Shown: positions 1 to 8,482 of the stretch, in pieces
Layout of the letters: each line of letters opens with the position of its first letter
Position numbering within the stretch: position 1 is the stretch's first letter
Assembly: GCF_023243075.1 (NCBI RefSeq)
Contig: NZ_JALKFZ020000176.1
Coordinates: 1 to 64,000 of the forward strand
Length of the DNA: 64,000 bases
Reading direction: 5' to 3'
From: Frankia sp. AiPa1
GTDB lineage: Bacteria; Actinomycetota; Actinomycetes; Frankiales; Frankiaceae
Position numbers and translations under genes: made by a program
Notes under the pieces: generated by a model
Databases searched by the model: none
Seen by the model: only the letters and a program-made list of their open reading frames with translations
Told to the model about the DNA's origin: nothing

Positions 1-74
<74 letters not shown>

Positions 75-82
75 ACGTTCGG

Positions 83-1567
83 TCAGGCGAGGTGCCAGCG
101 CTGGCCCTCGCGGGTGTCCTCGATGGTGAGCCCGGCAGCCTCGAGCCGGGCGCGGATCGCGTCGGCCTCGGCGTAATCCCGCCGGGAACGCGCCGCCGAC
201 CGCAGGTCCAGCACGATCTGCATGACCGCGTCCAACGCCGGGCGAAGTTCCGCCCCGGCCATCGGCCACTGCTCGAGCGGATCAAGCCCGAGCACAGCGA
301 GCATCCGCCGCGTCACGTTCACCCAGCCGGCCAACGCCCGGCTGTGCGACTTCGACAGCACCTGGTTTCCCTGCGCCACCGCCCCGAACAGGGCGGCCAG
401 GGCCCGACCAACGGCCAGGTCGTCGTCGAGGGCCGCGGCGAAGTCCGCCCAGGCCCGCGCCCCAGACACCGCGCAAGCCCCGTCCCGCCCGCCGGACCCG
501 ACGCTGCTGGTCCGCTCTCGACCACCCGGCTCCGGACCGTCGTCGGCGCCGAGCGCGGCGGCCTCACCCGGGCCGCCGAGGATGTCCAGCGCGTTGCGGA
601 CGAACGTCTCCACCCGGTCATGGGCCGCGGTCGACTCGGCGAGCGCCTCCGCGGTGTACTCCAGCGTCGAGCGGTAGTGCGCCGACAGCAGGTGGTAGCG
701 CAGAACCTGAGGCCGCACCGCCTCCAGCGCATCGGCGACCAAGACCGAGTTCCCGAGCGACTTGGACATCTTCGTGCCACCGGTGGTCAGTAGACCCACG
801 TGCATCCAGTACCGGGCCATCTCGTCCGTGGCGCCAGCCGCGCACAGGGTCTGAGCCCGCTCGTTCTCGTGATGGGGGAAGACCAGATCGAGTCCACCGC
901 CGTGGATGTCAAAGGTCGGCCCCAGGTACTTGCCGGCCATCGCCGAGCACTCCAGGTGCCAGCCAGGCCTCCCGACGCCCCAGGGTGAGGACCAGGCCGG
1001 CTCGCCCGGACGGGCGGCCTTCCACAGCGCGAAGTCCCGCGGGTCGGCCTTGCCCGGCTCCGCCTCGGACGAGGGCAGCATGGACTCGGGCCGCTGGTGG
1101 GACAGCGCCCCGTAATCCGCGAAGCGACCGACGCGGAACCACACCGACCCCTGCCCGGGATAGGCGTAGCCGGAGTCGATGAGCGCGGCGATGAGCGCGA
1201 TCATCTCCGGGATGTGGCCGGTCGCCCGCGGCTGGATGGTCGGCGGGAGGATACCCATCGTCCGGTACGCCTCGTCGAAGGCCCGGGTCTGCCGGGTCGC
1301 GAGCTCCCAGACTGAGGTGCCGTCCCGCCCGGCATTGACGATGATCTTGTCATCGATGTCGGTGACATTCTGGACCAGCGTCACGTCCTGCCCGGACTGC
1401 TCCAGCCAACGGCGCAGCAGGTCGAACGGCAGCGCCGTGCGCAGGTGCCCGACATGCGGCGCCGACTGCACGGTGGGCCCACACACGTAGACGCCCACGT
1501 GACCGGGGCGTAGCGGCTCGAATGGCCGCACACGCCGCCTGCGCGTGTCGTAGAGGTGGAGACCCAT
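83..1567 (-). CDS. cysS: Cysteinyl-tRNA synthetase
   Basis: Class I aminoacyl-tRNA synthetase that charges tRNA-Cys in the cytosol, 494 aa. The HIGH-type motif is P-HVGH at residues 37-41 and the KMSKS loop is at 266-270. The four zinc ligands expected of the family are visible as C29, C207, H232 and E236. A Gly/Ser-rich insert of about 35 residues sits near residues 335-370, before the C-terminal anticodon-binding helices, and is a lineage-specific addition. MshC (mycothiol ligase) is a related fold, but the GPTVQ...HVGH arrangement and length favour CysS. It follows ispD-ispF and the PPOX gene on the same strand, as in M. tuberculosis carD-ispD-ispF-cysS, so it is probably co-transcribed. 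Confidence 0.97.
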   Translation of the reverse strand: MGLHLYDTRRRRVRPFEPLRPGHVGVYVCGPTVQSAPHVGHLRTALPFDLLRRWLEQSGQDVTLVQNVTDIDDKIIVNAGRDGTSVWELATRQTRAFDEAYRTMGILPPTIQPRATGHIPEMIALIAALIDSGYAYPGQGSVWFRVGRFADYGALSHQRPESMLPSSEAEPGKADPRDFALWKAARPGEPAWSSPWGVGRPGWHLECSAMAGKYLGPTFDIHGGGLDLVFPHHENERAQTLCAAGATDEMARYWMHVGLLTTGGTKMSKSLGNSVLVADALEAVRPQVLRYHLLSAHYRSTLEYTAEALAESTAAHDRVETFVRNALDILGGPGEAAALGADDGPEPGGRERTSSVGSGGRDGACAVSGARAWADFAAALDDDLAVGRALAALFGAVAQGNQVLSKSHSRALAGWVNVTRRMLAVLGLDPLEQWPMAGAELRPALDAVMQIVLDLRSAARSRRDYAEADAIRARLEAAGLTIEDTREGQRWHLA

Positions 1568-1625
1568 CTGTCAAGGGTACGGCTCCGGGCGGGCAGCCGA
1601 GCGGTCAGGCCGCGCCGAGGGGATG

Positions 1626-2018
1626 TCAGCCGACCGTCAACACCCGGTCCGCGACTACCCGGATGACCACTCGGGTCTCCTCAGGATCGTCCCAGCGGTA
1701 GATGTCCCCGGTGTACTTCAGCGACAGCCGGTTGATCAGTTCCCGGCCCCCCTCCTCAGCCAGCGTGGCGGTGCCGCGCACCTCCACATAGCTGTAGGGA
1801 TCGTTCTGGTCGAGAAACATCAGACCCACCCGCGGATCGCGGGCGATGTCACGTTCCTTTGCCCTGCCACGCGCGGTCGACAGCAACAGGTCGTCCTCGT
1901 CACGATCCACCCAGAGCACGGTCATCCGGGGCGAGCCGTCCGCCTGCACTGTGGCCAGAACGACATAGGTCCGCGCGTCGGCAAGCGCCCGCAACGGCTC
2001 GGGAAGGCGTTCAGCCAT
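1626..2018 (-). CDS. PPOX/split-barrel flavin or F420-dependent protein
   Basis: 130-aa protein of the pyridoxamine-5'-phosphate-oxidase-like split-barrel family, actinobacterial F420-binding class. Typical features are the early segment TYVVLATVQADGSPR, the strand TVLWVDRDEDDLLLSTARG and the RDPRVGLMFLDQ segment. The frame stays open further upstream, but ATG at 2018 is preferred because GAGGAG lies five bases before it and the PPOX fold starts there; the longer version would run almost to the ispF stop. It lies between ispF and cysS on the same strand, probably in the same operon. Cofactor and substrate cannot be read from sequence; the family includes F420H2-dependent reductases and heme/biliverdin-type enzymes. 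Confidence 0.85.
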   Translation of the reverse strand: MAERLPEPLRALADARTYVVLATVQADGSPRMTVLWVDRDEDDLLLSTARGRAKERDIARDPRVGLMFLDQNDPYSYVEVRGTATLAEEGGRELINRLSLKYTGDIYRWDDPEETRVVIRVVADRVLTVG

Positions 2019-2124
2019 GAGACTCCTCGGGAGCAGCCAGTCACCGCCCACCCTTTCACCCCGCCACGGCACGCCGCCGTCCGATGCCCGATCGGCATAC
2101 CCGATCGGGTCATTGGTCCCTCTT

Positions 2125-2796
2125 TCAGGCCCGCACGACGAGCGCGGTGGCGATCGCCGCAAGGCCCTCGCCACGTCCGGTCAGCCCCAGGCCGTCGGTG
2201 GTGGTCGCGGACAAGCTCACCGACGCGCCGAGCGCGGCCTCCATGGCCTCCTGCGCCTCCAGCCGGCGGGCAGCCATCCGCGGCCGGTTGCCGATGACCT
2301 GCACCGAGACGTTCCCGATCACCCAGCCGGCGTCGGCCAGAAGCCGCGCGGTCTCACCGAGCAGCACCGCGCCGGAGGCGCCGGCGTACTCGGGCCGGTC
2401 GGTACCGAACACCTTCCCGAGATCTCCCAGGCCAGACGCGGTGAGCAGGGCGTCGCAGGTCGCGTGCGCCGCGACGTCGCCGTCCGAGTGCCCGGCGAGG
2501 CCGGTCTCTCCCGGCCAGCGCAGACAGGCCACCCAGCACGGACGCCCCGCGGCGAAGGGATGCACGTCCACCCCGATGCCGACGCGGGGCAGAACCGCCG
2601 TGGTGACCGTGCCCGGCGCCGGCGCCGGCGCCGCGCGACCGGCGGGGATCACCGCGTCCCGTCCCCGGCTCCCACCGCTGCCTGCGTCACTACCCGAATC
2701 CACGCTGCTGCCACCGCCCGGAACCACACCGTCTCCGCTCGACACCACGCCGCCCGAAACGGCGCCGCCCGATCCGTGCGCCGTGCCCGCGCTCAT
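2125..2796 (-). CDS. ispF: 2-C-methyl-D-erythritol 2,4-cyclodiphosphate synthase
   Basis: MEP-pathway enzyme that cyclises CDP-methylerythritol 2-phosphate to MEcPP with release of CMP. The zinc ligands are D77 and H79 (in GIGVDVHPF) and H111 (end of HSDGDVAAH). The TTTDGLG and GRGEG segments expected near the C-terminus are present. The protein is 223 aa, about 65 residues longer than the usual 155-160 aa. The excess is a low-complexity Gly/Ser/Ala/Val N-terminus before the first strand, so either this extension is real or translation begins later. The ATG overlaps the ispD stop by four bases (ATGA), which implies translational coupling. Confidence 0.95.
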   Translation of the reverse strand: MSAGTAHGSGGAVSGGVVSSGDGVVPGGGSSVDSGSDAGSGGSRGRDAVIPAGRAAPAPAPGTVTTAVLPRVGIGVDVHPFAAGRPCWVACLRWPGETGLAGHSDGDVAAHATCDALLTASGLGDLGKVFGTDRPEYAGASGAVLLGETARLLADAGWVIGNVSVQVIGNRPRMAARRLEAQEAMEAALGASVSLSATTTDGLGLTGRGEGLAAIATALVVRA

Positions 2797-3590
2797 CCGA
2801 GCCTCCGCGCGTCCGTACCCCCGTAGGCCTCCACCGCGCCACTGTTGTTCCCCGTGGCGCTGTTGTTCCCCGTGGCGCTGCCGTCCGCCGCGGGCAGTCG
2901 GGCCAGCAGCGCCTCCGCGAGGACCAGATCAGGTGGCCGGGTCACCTTGAACGCCTCGTGCGCGCCGGGGATGGTCGTCACCCGCACGCCGAGCGCCTCC
3001 ACGAGGCCCGCGTCGTCCGTCACCGGAACGTCCCGCAGGGCGTACGCGGCGGCCAGCACATCCCGACGGAATCCCTGCGGGGTCTGCACCGCGCGCAGGC
3101 CGTCCCTGGGCGGGGTACGGATCACCCGGCCGTCCGGGTCCACCTCCTTGATGGTGTCCGCAAGACCGAGTACGGGGATCACAGCCGGATGCCCGGCGAT
3201 CACCGCCGCGGCCACCGCGTCCACGAGGGCGGGCGGAGTCAGTGGCCGGGCCGCGTCATGCACCAGGACCACCGAGATGTCCTCATCAACGGCGCTCAGG
3301 GCCCGGCGCACCGAGTCAACCCGCTCCGCCCCGCCGGCGATGACCCGCACGTCCCGGCCGAGTAGCTGGGCAACCACCTCGACCAGCGTCGGCGGCGCTG
3401 CCACGACGATCTGGGTCACCGACTCCGACCGGCGCAGCGCCTCGACGGAACGCACCAGCATGGGCCGGCCGCCCAACGGCCGCAGTGCCTTCGGGGTACC
3501 CCCGCCCAGCCGCTCCCCACGGCCCGCCGCCGGCACGATCGCCGCGACCCGAGCACCTCTCGCCCCCAGCTGGGGACTTCCGCCCATCAC
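2793..3590 (-). CDS. ispD: MEP cytidylyltransferase
   Basis: 2-C-methyl-D-erythritol 4-phosphate cytidylyltransferase, third step of the MEP isoprenoid pathway. The CTP-binding loop PAAGRGERLG is at residues 20-29 with K34 following. HDAARP (about 115) and the C-terminal AFKVTRPPDL segment also fit the family. A GGGAGG ribosome binding site precedes the ATG at 3590; a second Met follows immediately. The C-terminus carries a lineage-specific tail with a duplicated SATGNN hexapeptide encoded by an 18-bp tandem repeat. It is coupled to ispF by an ATGA overlap. A 596-bp gap separates it from carD, so it may have its own promoter despite the conserved order. Confidence 0.96.
   Translation of the reverse strand: MMGGSPQLGARGARVAAIVPAAGRGERLGGGTPKALRPLGGRPMLVRSVEALRRSESVTQIVVAAPPTLVEVVAQLLGRDVRVIAGGAERVDSVRRALSAVDEDISVVLVHDAARPLTPPALVDAVAAAVIAGHPAVIPVLGLADTIKEVDPDGRVIRTPPRDGLRAVQTPQGFRRDVLAAAYALRDVPVTDDAGLVEALGVRVTTIPGAHEAFKVTRPPDLVLAEALLARLPAADGSATGNNSATGNNSGAVEAYGGTDARRLG
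2842..2877. repeat. 18-bp tandem duplication inside ispD
   Basis: Two perfect head-to-tail copies of CTGTTGTTCCCCGTGGCG lie in the 3' end of ispD. They encode a repeated hexapeptide in the non-conserved tail and keep the reading frame, so the copy number could change without destroying the enzyme. Confidence 0.9.
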
Positions 3591-3846
3591 CAGACCTCCC
3601 GTGTGCCATCCACCACGAGAGCATCGCCTATCCCGCCGACCCCATGCGAACCGGCCGACCGCGAAGGGCGTACAAACATGCGTGGCCGGACTGTTCGGCT
3701 ACGCCATCTGGACTGGCCCACGATCCCCCCAGGCCAGACCAAGGGGAATCGCCGCATCGGACGACGTCACTCGGCTGGACCTCGCGTCCGCCTATGGCGA
3801 GGAGCCGAAACCCGCGGTCGCCACCGCGTGCGGCGGGCCGCCGGGC

Positions 3847-3920
3847 AAGATCCGGCCGCACAGGCCACCGTGGAGAAAATTCTGGGCATGATCAGCCCCA
3901 GGAACACCCTTTGGGATCTT
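3847..3920. repeat. 74-bp hairpin repeat, copy A (degenerate)
   Basis: One of three intergenic copies of a 74-bp element bounded by AAGATCC and GGATCTT (others at 34690 and 58466). This copy keeps both ends and the exact length, plus the AAGATCCGGCC...AGG left arm. The inner stem has diverged, so its palindrome is weaker than in the other two. Confidence 0.75.
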
Positions 3921-3986
3921 GAGGCCGCACGGCCCCAGGATCGCCGTCACGAACCGTGACCCAGATCGACTCCGGCCGACCGATGG

Positions 3987-4024
3987 CACTGCGCCATCCG
4001 CTCGACACTGCGCCATCCGCTGGA
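3987..4024. repeat. 19-bp tandem repeat
   Basis: Two adjacent copies of CACTGCGCCATCCGCTCGA, the second differing at one base, in the carD-ispD intergenic region. Confidence 0.85.
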
Positions 4025-4186
4025 ACTACCGTCCGCCGGCAGCGCCATCCACCGAACCTGGCTACCCCACCGAGCATGCCAGCGGAGTCCATCGGGCCGT
4101 CGAAACCGGCCGGGCCGGACGACTGCGCGCCCGAACCAGCCGGCCAGGACGGCCACAATGAATTTCTGTCTGGATATTCAGACCGA

Positions 4187-4669
4187 TCAGCCGGCGAGAA
4201 CCTCGTCGAGCATCGCCTCGGCCTTGTCCTCGTTGGTGCCCTCCGCAAGCGCGAGCTCACTGACCAGGATTTGCCGAGCCTTACTCAACATCCGCTTCTC
4301 ACCTGCGGAAAGGCCGCGTTCACGATCGCGCCGCCACAGGTCACGGACGACCTCGGCAACCTTGTTCACGTCACCCGAAGCGAGCTTCTCGAGATTCGCC
4401 TTATAACGCCGGGACCAGTTTGTGGGCTCCTCGGTGTGCGGTGCACGGAGCACCTCGAACACCCGTTCCAGCCCGTCCTGCCCGACGACGTCGCGCACCC
4501 CGACCATGCCGACGTTGTCGGCCGGAACCCGGACTGTCAGGTCGCCTTGCGCGACCTTCAGCACGAGATAGAGTCTTTCCTCGCCCTTGATGACGCGGGT
4601 TTCAATCGCGTCAATCAGAGCAGCACCATGATGCGGGTAAACAACGGTCTCGCCGACTTGGAACGCCAT
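4187..4669 (-). CDS. carD: CarD-family RNA polymerase-binding regulator
   Basis: 160-aa CarD protein. In mycobacteria CarD binds the RNA polymerase beta subunit and stabilises the open promoter complex, acting mainly at rRNA and growth genes. The N-terminal Tudor-like RNAP-interaction domain is residues 1 to about 60 (starts MAFQVGETVVYPHHG). The helical C-terminal DNA-contacting domain follows, including the NWSRRYKANLEKLASGD and ERGLSAGEKRMLSKAR segments. Length matches the mycobacterial protein. It starts the carD-ispD-ispF-cysS series and is divergent from the LpqE-like gene. Identification is secure; regulation in this organism is inferred. Confidence 0.97.
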   Translation of the reverse strand: MAFQVGETVVYPHHGAALIDAIETRVIKGEERLYLVLKVAQGDLTVRVPADNVGMVGVRDVVGQDGLERVFEVLRAPHTEEPTNWSRRYKANLEKLASGDVNKVAEVVRDLWRRDRERGLSAGEKRMLSKARQILVSELALAEGTNEDKAEAMLDEVLAG

Positions 4670-5720
4670 GTGTCACGTGCCCCTTCCGCCTCTACCAGCG
4701 TAACACGCACGCATCGCCGCAGGTCAGACGCGCGCGGCGAGGGGCAACGCCTGCAAGGCCATGGTCATGACCACGACCGCGTCTTCCAGCACCGTTCGCT
4801 GCCACGGCACAGCCAGCCACAGATCGGCATCAGATCCACATCTGCGGACAGCAGCCACATCCCGCACTCGGTGGCCGACGGCGCTACCAGGTAAAACAGG
4901 ACCCGCCAGGGTGAGGAGGGTTCAGTCAGACGCCCCGCCGTGCCAACCTGGGAAACGGTAGCGCGGGCCCGCCCCGACCACCCGCCGACACGGCGACACG
5001 GCGACACGGCGACGGCGACGGCGACGGCGGCGGCGGCCCGGCCCAGCCCAGCCTGCGGGTATGCCGCCCGCGGACGTCGCCAGCCGCCATACCGCGCACC
5101 CGTGACATCCCCGCGACATCCCCGTGACGTCCCAGCCATAGCGCCCCAGCCCCGAACCGAACGGGGCCGAACCCGCCAACCGACGCGCCGGTACGGCCGG
5201 TACGGCCGGTACGGCGGGTTCGGCCGGGGTGAGACTGCCCACGTCCCTGACCGGCCCATCGTGGCCGGTCGAGCCGGTCAGGGAGGTGCTCCGGCCCGTG
5301 CTGGACACCCGGGGACCCCCAGACCGGCCCAGATGCGAGCGGAACCCCTGCGCGGCCTGGGCACGTCCCGGTTCCGGATGGCTAGTGTTAGCCCCGCACG
5401 GAGACCCGCACCGGCCGACACCCGATCATCGCGATCATCAGGTCGTCACCGACCGGGTCTCCGCGTCCCGAGGGTGACCCGGCGGGCCGGTCCGACACGC
5501 CGGCGCCGGAATCGCCGTCGGGTGGGCCGTCCCCGCGACGGCTGTCGACCAGCACCGGTGTCTCCAGGCGCCGGTCTTGTGCATGAGGAGCCACCGAGCT
5601 GTGAGCCGCCGTCCGGGTGCCCGTATCTCGTCCGTCATCGCCGCCGGCGGCGCGCCGGCCCACCACGCGGCAGTCGGCGTCGGCACCGACGCCGCCCGGC
5701 CCGGCGAGTTCCGCCGCCGG
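4670..5720. other. Long divergent intergenic region, carD / lpqE-like
   Basis: About 1 kb between divergent genes. It contains simple GGCGAC/GCGACG repeats near 4988-5035 and a CGGTACGGC repeat near 5188-5215. Open frames cross it on both strands, but their proteins are low-complexity Arg/Pro/Gly translations of these repeats with no family resemblance. The promoters of carD and of the downstream lipoprotein must lie here; I cannot place them. Confidence 0.5.
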
Positions 5721-6362
5721 ATGGCCTCCCGTCGGGTGGGCGTCGCCCTGCTCGCCTCGGTGATCGGCGCGGCCGGCCTGACCAGCTGCGCCGCCGGAAC
5801 CGACGCCCTGACCAACTACGCGCGCACCACCACGAACAGCACCGCGGGGGCCATCGGCGCCATCTCGCTGCGCAACGTCTATCTCGCTGGCCCGGTCAAG
5901 CAGGGCGGTTCGGCCCCGATCGTCTCGGCGTTCTTCAACTCGAGCGACTCGCCGGACACCCTCGTCTCGGTCACGTCGCCGAGCGCCGGCTCCGGCCGGG
6001 TGTCGTCACCCGCCGAGATCCCGGCCGGCGGCGGCCACGTCTTCATCGCCGACGGCTCGGCGCCGAGCCTGCAGGGCGTCCCCCGCGACCTGCTGATCGG
6101 CGCCCAGCTCCCGATCACGTTCACGTTCGCCAAGGCGGGCAGCATCACACTGCAGGTTCCGGTCGAGCCGGCCGCTCCGGGCGCCTCCGTCTCCCCCTCC
6201 GCGACCGAGGCCGCCCTGAGCCCGACATCGGCCAGCCCGCTGTCGACGAGCTCCGCCTCGCCGTCGACGTCAGCTCAGCCGGGCGCGTCCCTGAGCGCCG
6301 GGCCGACCACGCCTGCGTCCCCGGCGGCCGGGGCGAGCGTGCCCTCACCGTCCGCTGGCTGA
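5721..6362 (+). CDS. LpqE-like secreted lipoprotein
   Basis: 213-aa predicted lipoprotein. The start at 5721 gives a short Arg-rich n-region, a hydrophobic stretch and a lipobox LTSC with the acylated cysteine at residue 23. Earlier in-frame ATGs at 5577 and 5583 would put about 48 extra residues ahead of the signal peptide, so they are not favoured. The mature part has a beta-sandwich-like region (SLRNVYLAGPV, TFTFAKAGSITLQVPV) followed by a 70-residue Ser/Pro/Ala tail typical of wall-spanning linkers. Its place between carD and radA is that of M. tuberculosis lpqE (Rv3584). Function of that family is not established. Confidence 0.8.
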   Translation: MASRRVGVALLASVIGAAGLTSCAAGTDALTNYARTTTNSTAGAIGAISLRNVYLAGPVKQGGSAPIVSAFFNSSDSPDTLVSVTSPSAGSGRVSSPAEIPAGGGHVFIADGSAPSLQGVPRDLLIGAQLPITFTFAKAGSITLQVPVEPAAPGASVSPSATEAALSPTSASPLSTSSASPSTSAQPGASLSAGPTTPASPAAGASVPSPSAG

Positions 6363-6697
6363 TCAGGCAGCGGACGCGGAGCCCCGAGCGAGCTTCATGA
6401 TCTGGGTCCTGTCGAAGGCTGGAGAAGGGTCCGGCCCCCGGGTCCGCACCTGACTCTCGGCGTTTTTTCGTAGTCGGCTCGACCACAATCTGACGTCGCC
6501 GGCGGCCTCGCTATCACCGCGAGATCGCTACCTTTGGTGACCGAGATACGGAGATGACCGCGCGACAGCGGTGGCCGCGAACTGGGGTCACGCGGCATGC
6601 GACGTCCGGCACCGTCGGGCGGGCGCGGGCGCGGCGTGGACGCCGCGGTGGCAGCGAGGGCGCCGAAGTGTCGGACGCGGCGGCTAACGTGGCGGCC
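6363..6697. other. Gap before radA
   Basis: About 300 bp with no independent gene. It contains possible earlier starts for radA (ATG 6554, GTG 6668) and a short T-rich run at about 6461. No clear promoter or hairpin was seen. Confidence 0.5.
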
Positions 6698-8356
6698 ATG
6701 ACATCGAGTCGGGCCTCCGGTGCGCCGCGTCCGTCAGCGCGGGCGGCCACAGGAGCGTTCCGGTGCGGCAGCTGTGGGGCGGAGTCCGTGCGGTGGGCCG
6801 GTCGCTGCGTCCGGTGCCAGGCGTGGGGGACGTTGGAGGCCCAGGCGCCGGCGCCGCGGCGCGGATCGGCGCTCGGCAGCAGGCGGGGTGGGCTCGGTGG
6901 TGGCGCCGGCGGCATGGCTGGCGCCGCCGCGGTCACCGCCCCGGCTCAGCCAGTGATGGAGGTCGATGTCTCGGCGGCCCACCACCGGCCAACGGGGGTC
7001 GACGAGCTGGACCGGGTGCTCGGCGGTGGGCTCGTCCCCGGCGCGGTGATCCTACTGGCCGGTGAGCCGGGGGTGGGCAAGTCGACCCTGCTGCTCGAGG
7101 TCGCGGCGCGCAGTGCCGCGGGTGGGGCGCGGGCACTGGTCGTCACCGGTGAGGAGTCGGCCGCGCAGGTGCGGCTGCGAGCCGGGCGGACGGGCGCACT
7201 GCACGACGACCTCTGGATCGCCGCCGAGACGGATCTCGGCGCGGTCCTGCGCCACGTCGAGGAGGTCGCCCCGGCTCTGCTGGTGGTCGACTCGGTGCAG
7301 ACGATCTCCGTGGCGGGGGTGGAGGGCGCCCCCGGCGGGATCACTCAGGTCCGTGAGGTCACCGCCGCGCTGATCCGCACGGCGAAGGCGCTCGGGCTCG
7401 CGACGGTGCTTGTGGGGCACGTCACCAAGGACGGCGCGGTCGCCGGGCCACGGCTACTCGAGCACCTGGTGGACGTCGTGCTCCACTTCGAGGGCGAGCG
7501 GCACTCGACGCTGCGGCTCGTGCGCGCCGGCAAGAACCGGTACGGGCCAGCGGACGAGATCGGCTGCTTCGAGATGGACGACGCCGGCATCCACGGCATC
7601 GCCGACCCGAGCGGTCTGTTCCTGTCTCGTTCGGGCTCCGGCGTCGGCGCGGCGGTGCCCGGAACGTGCGTGACGGTGACGATGGAGGGGCGCCGGCCGC
7701 TGGTCGCCGAGGTGCAGGCACTGGTTGCCGACTCGTCCGCCCAGGTGCCCCGGCGCGCGGTCTCCGGGCTCGACCCGGCTCGGGTCGCCATGATCCTCGC
7801 CGTCGTCGAACGCCGGGTCGGGATCCGGCTCGGCCGCAGTGACGTCTACACAGCCACCGTCGGCGGGGTGCGCCTCGCGGAACCCGCCGCTGACCTCGCG
7901 ACCGCGCTCGCGGTCGTGAGTGCGATGCGGGACCGGCCGCTGCCCGACGACCTGATCGCGCTCGGCGAGGTGGGGCTCGCCGGCGAGGTCCGGGCCGTGG
8001 GTGGGGTGCCGCGCCGGCTCGCGGCCGCGGCCAGGCTGGGGTTTCGCCGGGCTCTGGTGCCCGCCGGCTCCCTGCCGTCCGGTCTCGGCCCGGCGTCCAG
8101 TTCCAGGGCGGGTTCCAGCTCCCCGGCCGGGGCCTACTCGGGGGCAGGTCCCGCACAGGGCGCGCCGGGTCGCGAAGGAGCAGGCACGGGTGCTTCGGGC
8201 TCGACAGGTCGCCCCCTGCGTGCGGTCGGCCCGGACGACCAGGCCCGGGGGCGTACCGGCGCGGGGGCTGCCAGCACGGGGGCGGTCTTCGAAGGCATGA
8301 CCGTCACCGAGGTGCCCGATCTGGTCGCCGCTATTACACATATGTACAAAACGTAG
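6698..8356 (+). CDS. radA: DNA repair protein RadA (Sms)
   Basis: RecA-related ATPase that drives branch migration in recombinational repair. From ATG 6698 it is 552 aa. A C4 zinc finger is formed by C23, C26, C37 and C40. Walker A GEPGVGKST is at 122-130, and the RadA hallmark KNRYGP is present. A Lon-protease-like domain forms the C-terminus. A GTG at 6668 with GAGGG upstream is a plausible alternative start. Unusually, a low-complexity Ser/Gly/Ala insert of about 75 residues splits the final Lon-like segment between RRALVPAGSLP and the terminal GMTVTEVPDLVAAI. It lies directly upstream of disA, as in mycobacteria, where RadA and DisA interact. Confidence 0.95.
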   Translation: MTSSRASGAPRPSARAATGAFRCGSCGAESVRWAGRCVRCQAWGTLEAQAPAPRRGSALGSRRGGLGGGAGGMAGAAAVTAPAQPVMEVDVSAAHHRPTGVDELDRVLGGGLVPGAVILLAGEPGVGKSTLLLEVAARSAAGGARALVVTGEESAAQVRLRAGRTGALHDDLWIAAETDLGAVLRHVEEVAPALLVVDSVQTISVAGVEGAPGGITQVREVTAALIRTAKALGLATVLVGHVTKDGAVAGPRLLEHLVDVVLHFEGERHSTLRLVRAGKNRYGPADEIGCFEMDDAGIHGIADPSGLFLSRSGSGVGAAVPGTCVTVTMEGRRPLVAEVQALVADSSAQVPRRAVSGLDPARVAMILAVVERRVGIRLGRSDVYTATVGGVRLAEPAADLATALAVVSAMRDRPLPDDLIALGEVGLAGEVRAVGGVPRRLAAAARLGFRRALVPAGSLPSGLGPASSSRAGSSSPAGAYSGAGPAQGAPGREGAGTGASGSTGRPLRAVGPDDQARGRTGAGAASTGAVFEGMTVTEVPDLVAAITHMYKT

Positions 8357-8482
8357 AAATTAAAGATGTCGCTTTCGTGGACTTTCGTTACCTTATGATT
8401 GCGGACCCCCAACTCCGTTCGCCCCGATAGCATCGCGGCAGAGGCGGAGACGGCGGGGGAACCATGGAGCTGAGGGAGCCTG

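Larger units (their letters stand above)
3591..4186. other. Intergenic region between carD and ispD
   Basis: 596 bp without a convincing gene. It contains copy A of the 74-bp hairpin repeat (3847-3920) and a 19-bp tandem repeat (3987-4024). Short open frames here lack ribosome binding sites and recognisable domains. Any ispD promoter or carD terminator would lie in this stretch, but none is clear by eye. Confidence 0.6.

Noticed and set aside
83..1567. MshC (mycothiol ligase) identity
   Set aside because: Related fold, but the HIGH region GPTVQSAPHVGH, zinc ligands and 494-aa length fit CysS.
2019..2174. Longer start of the PPOX gene (ATG 2174)
   Set aside because: It would add about 52 non-conserved residues and run into ispF; ATG 2018 has a GAGGAG ribosome binding site.
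4940..6400. 486-codon plus-strand ORF upstream of the lipoprotein
   Set aside because: Low-complexity translation of GC repeats and then an off-frame shadow of the lipoprotein gene.
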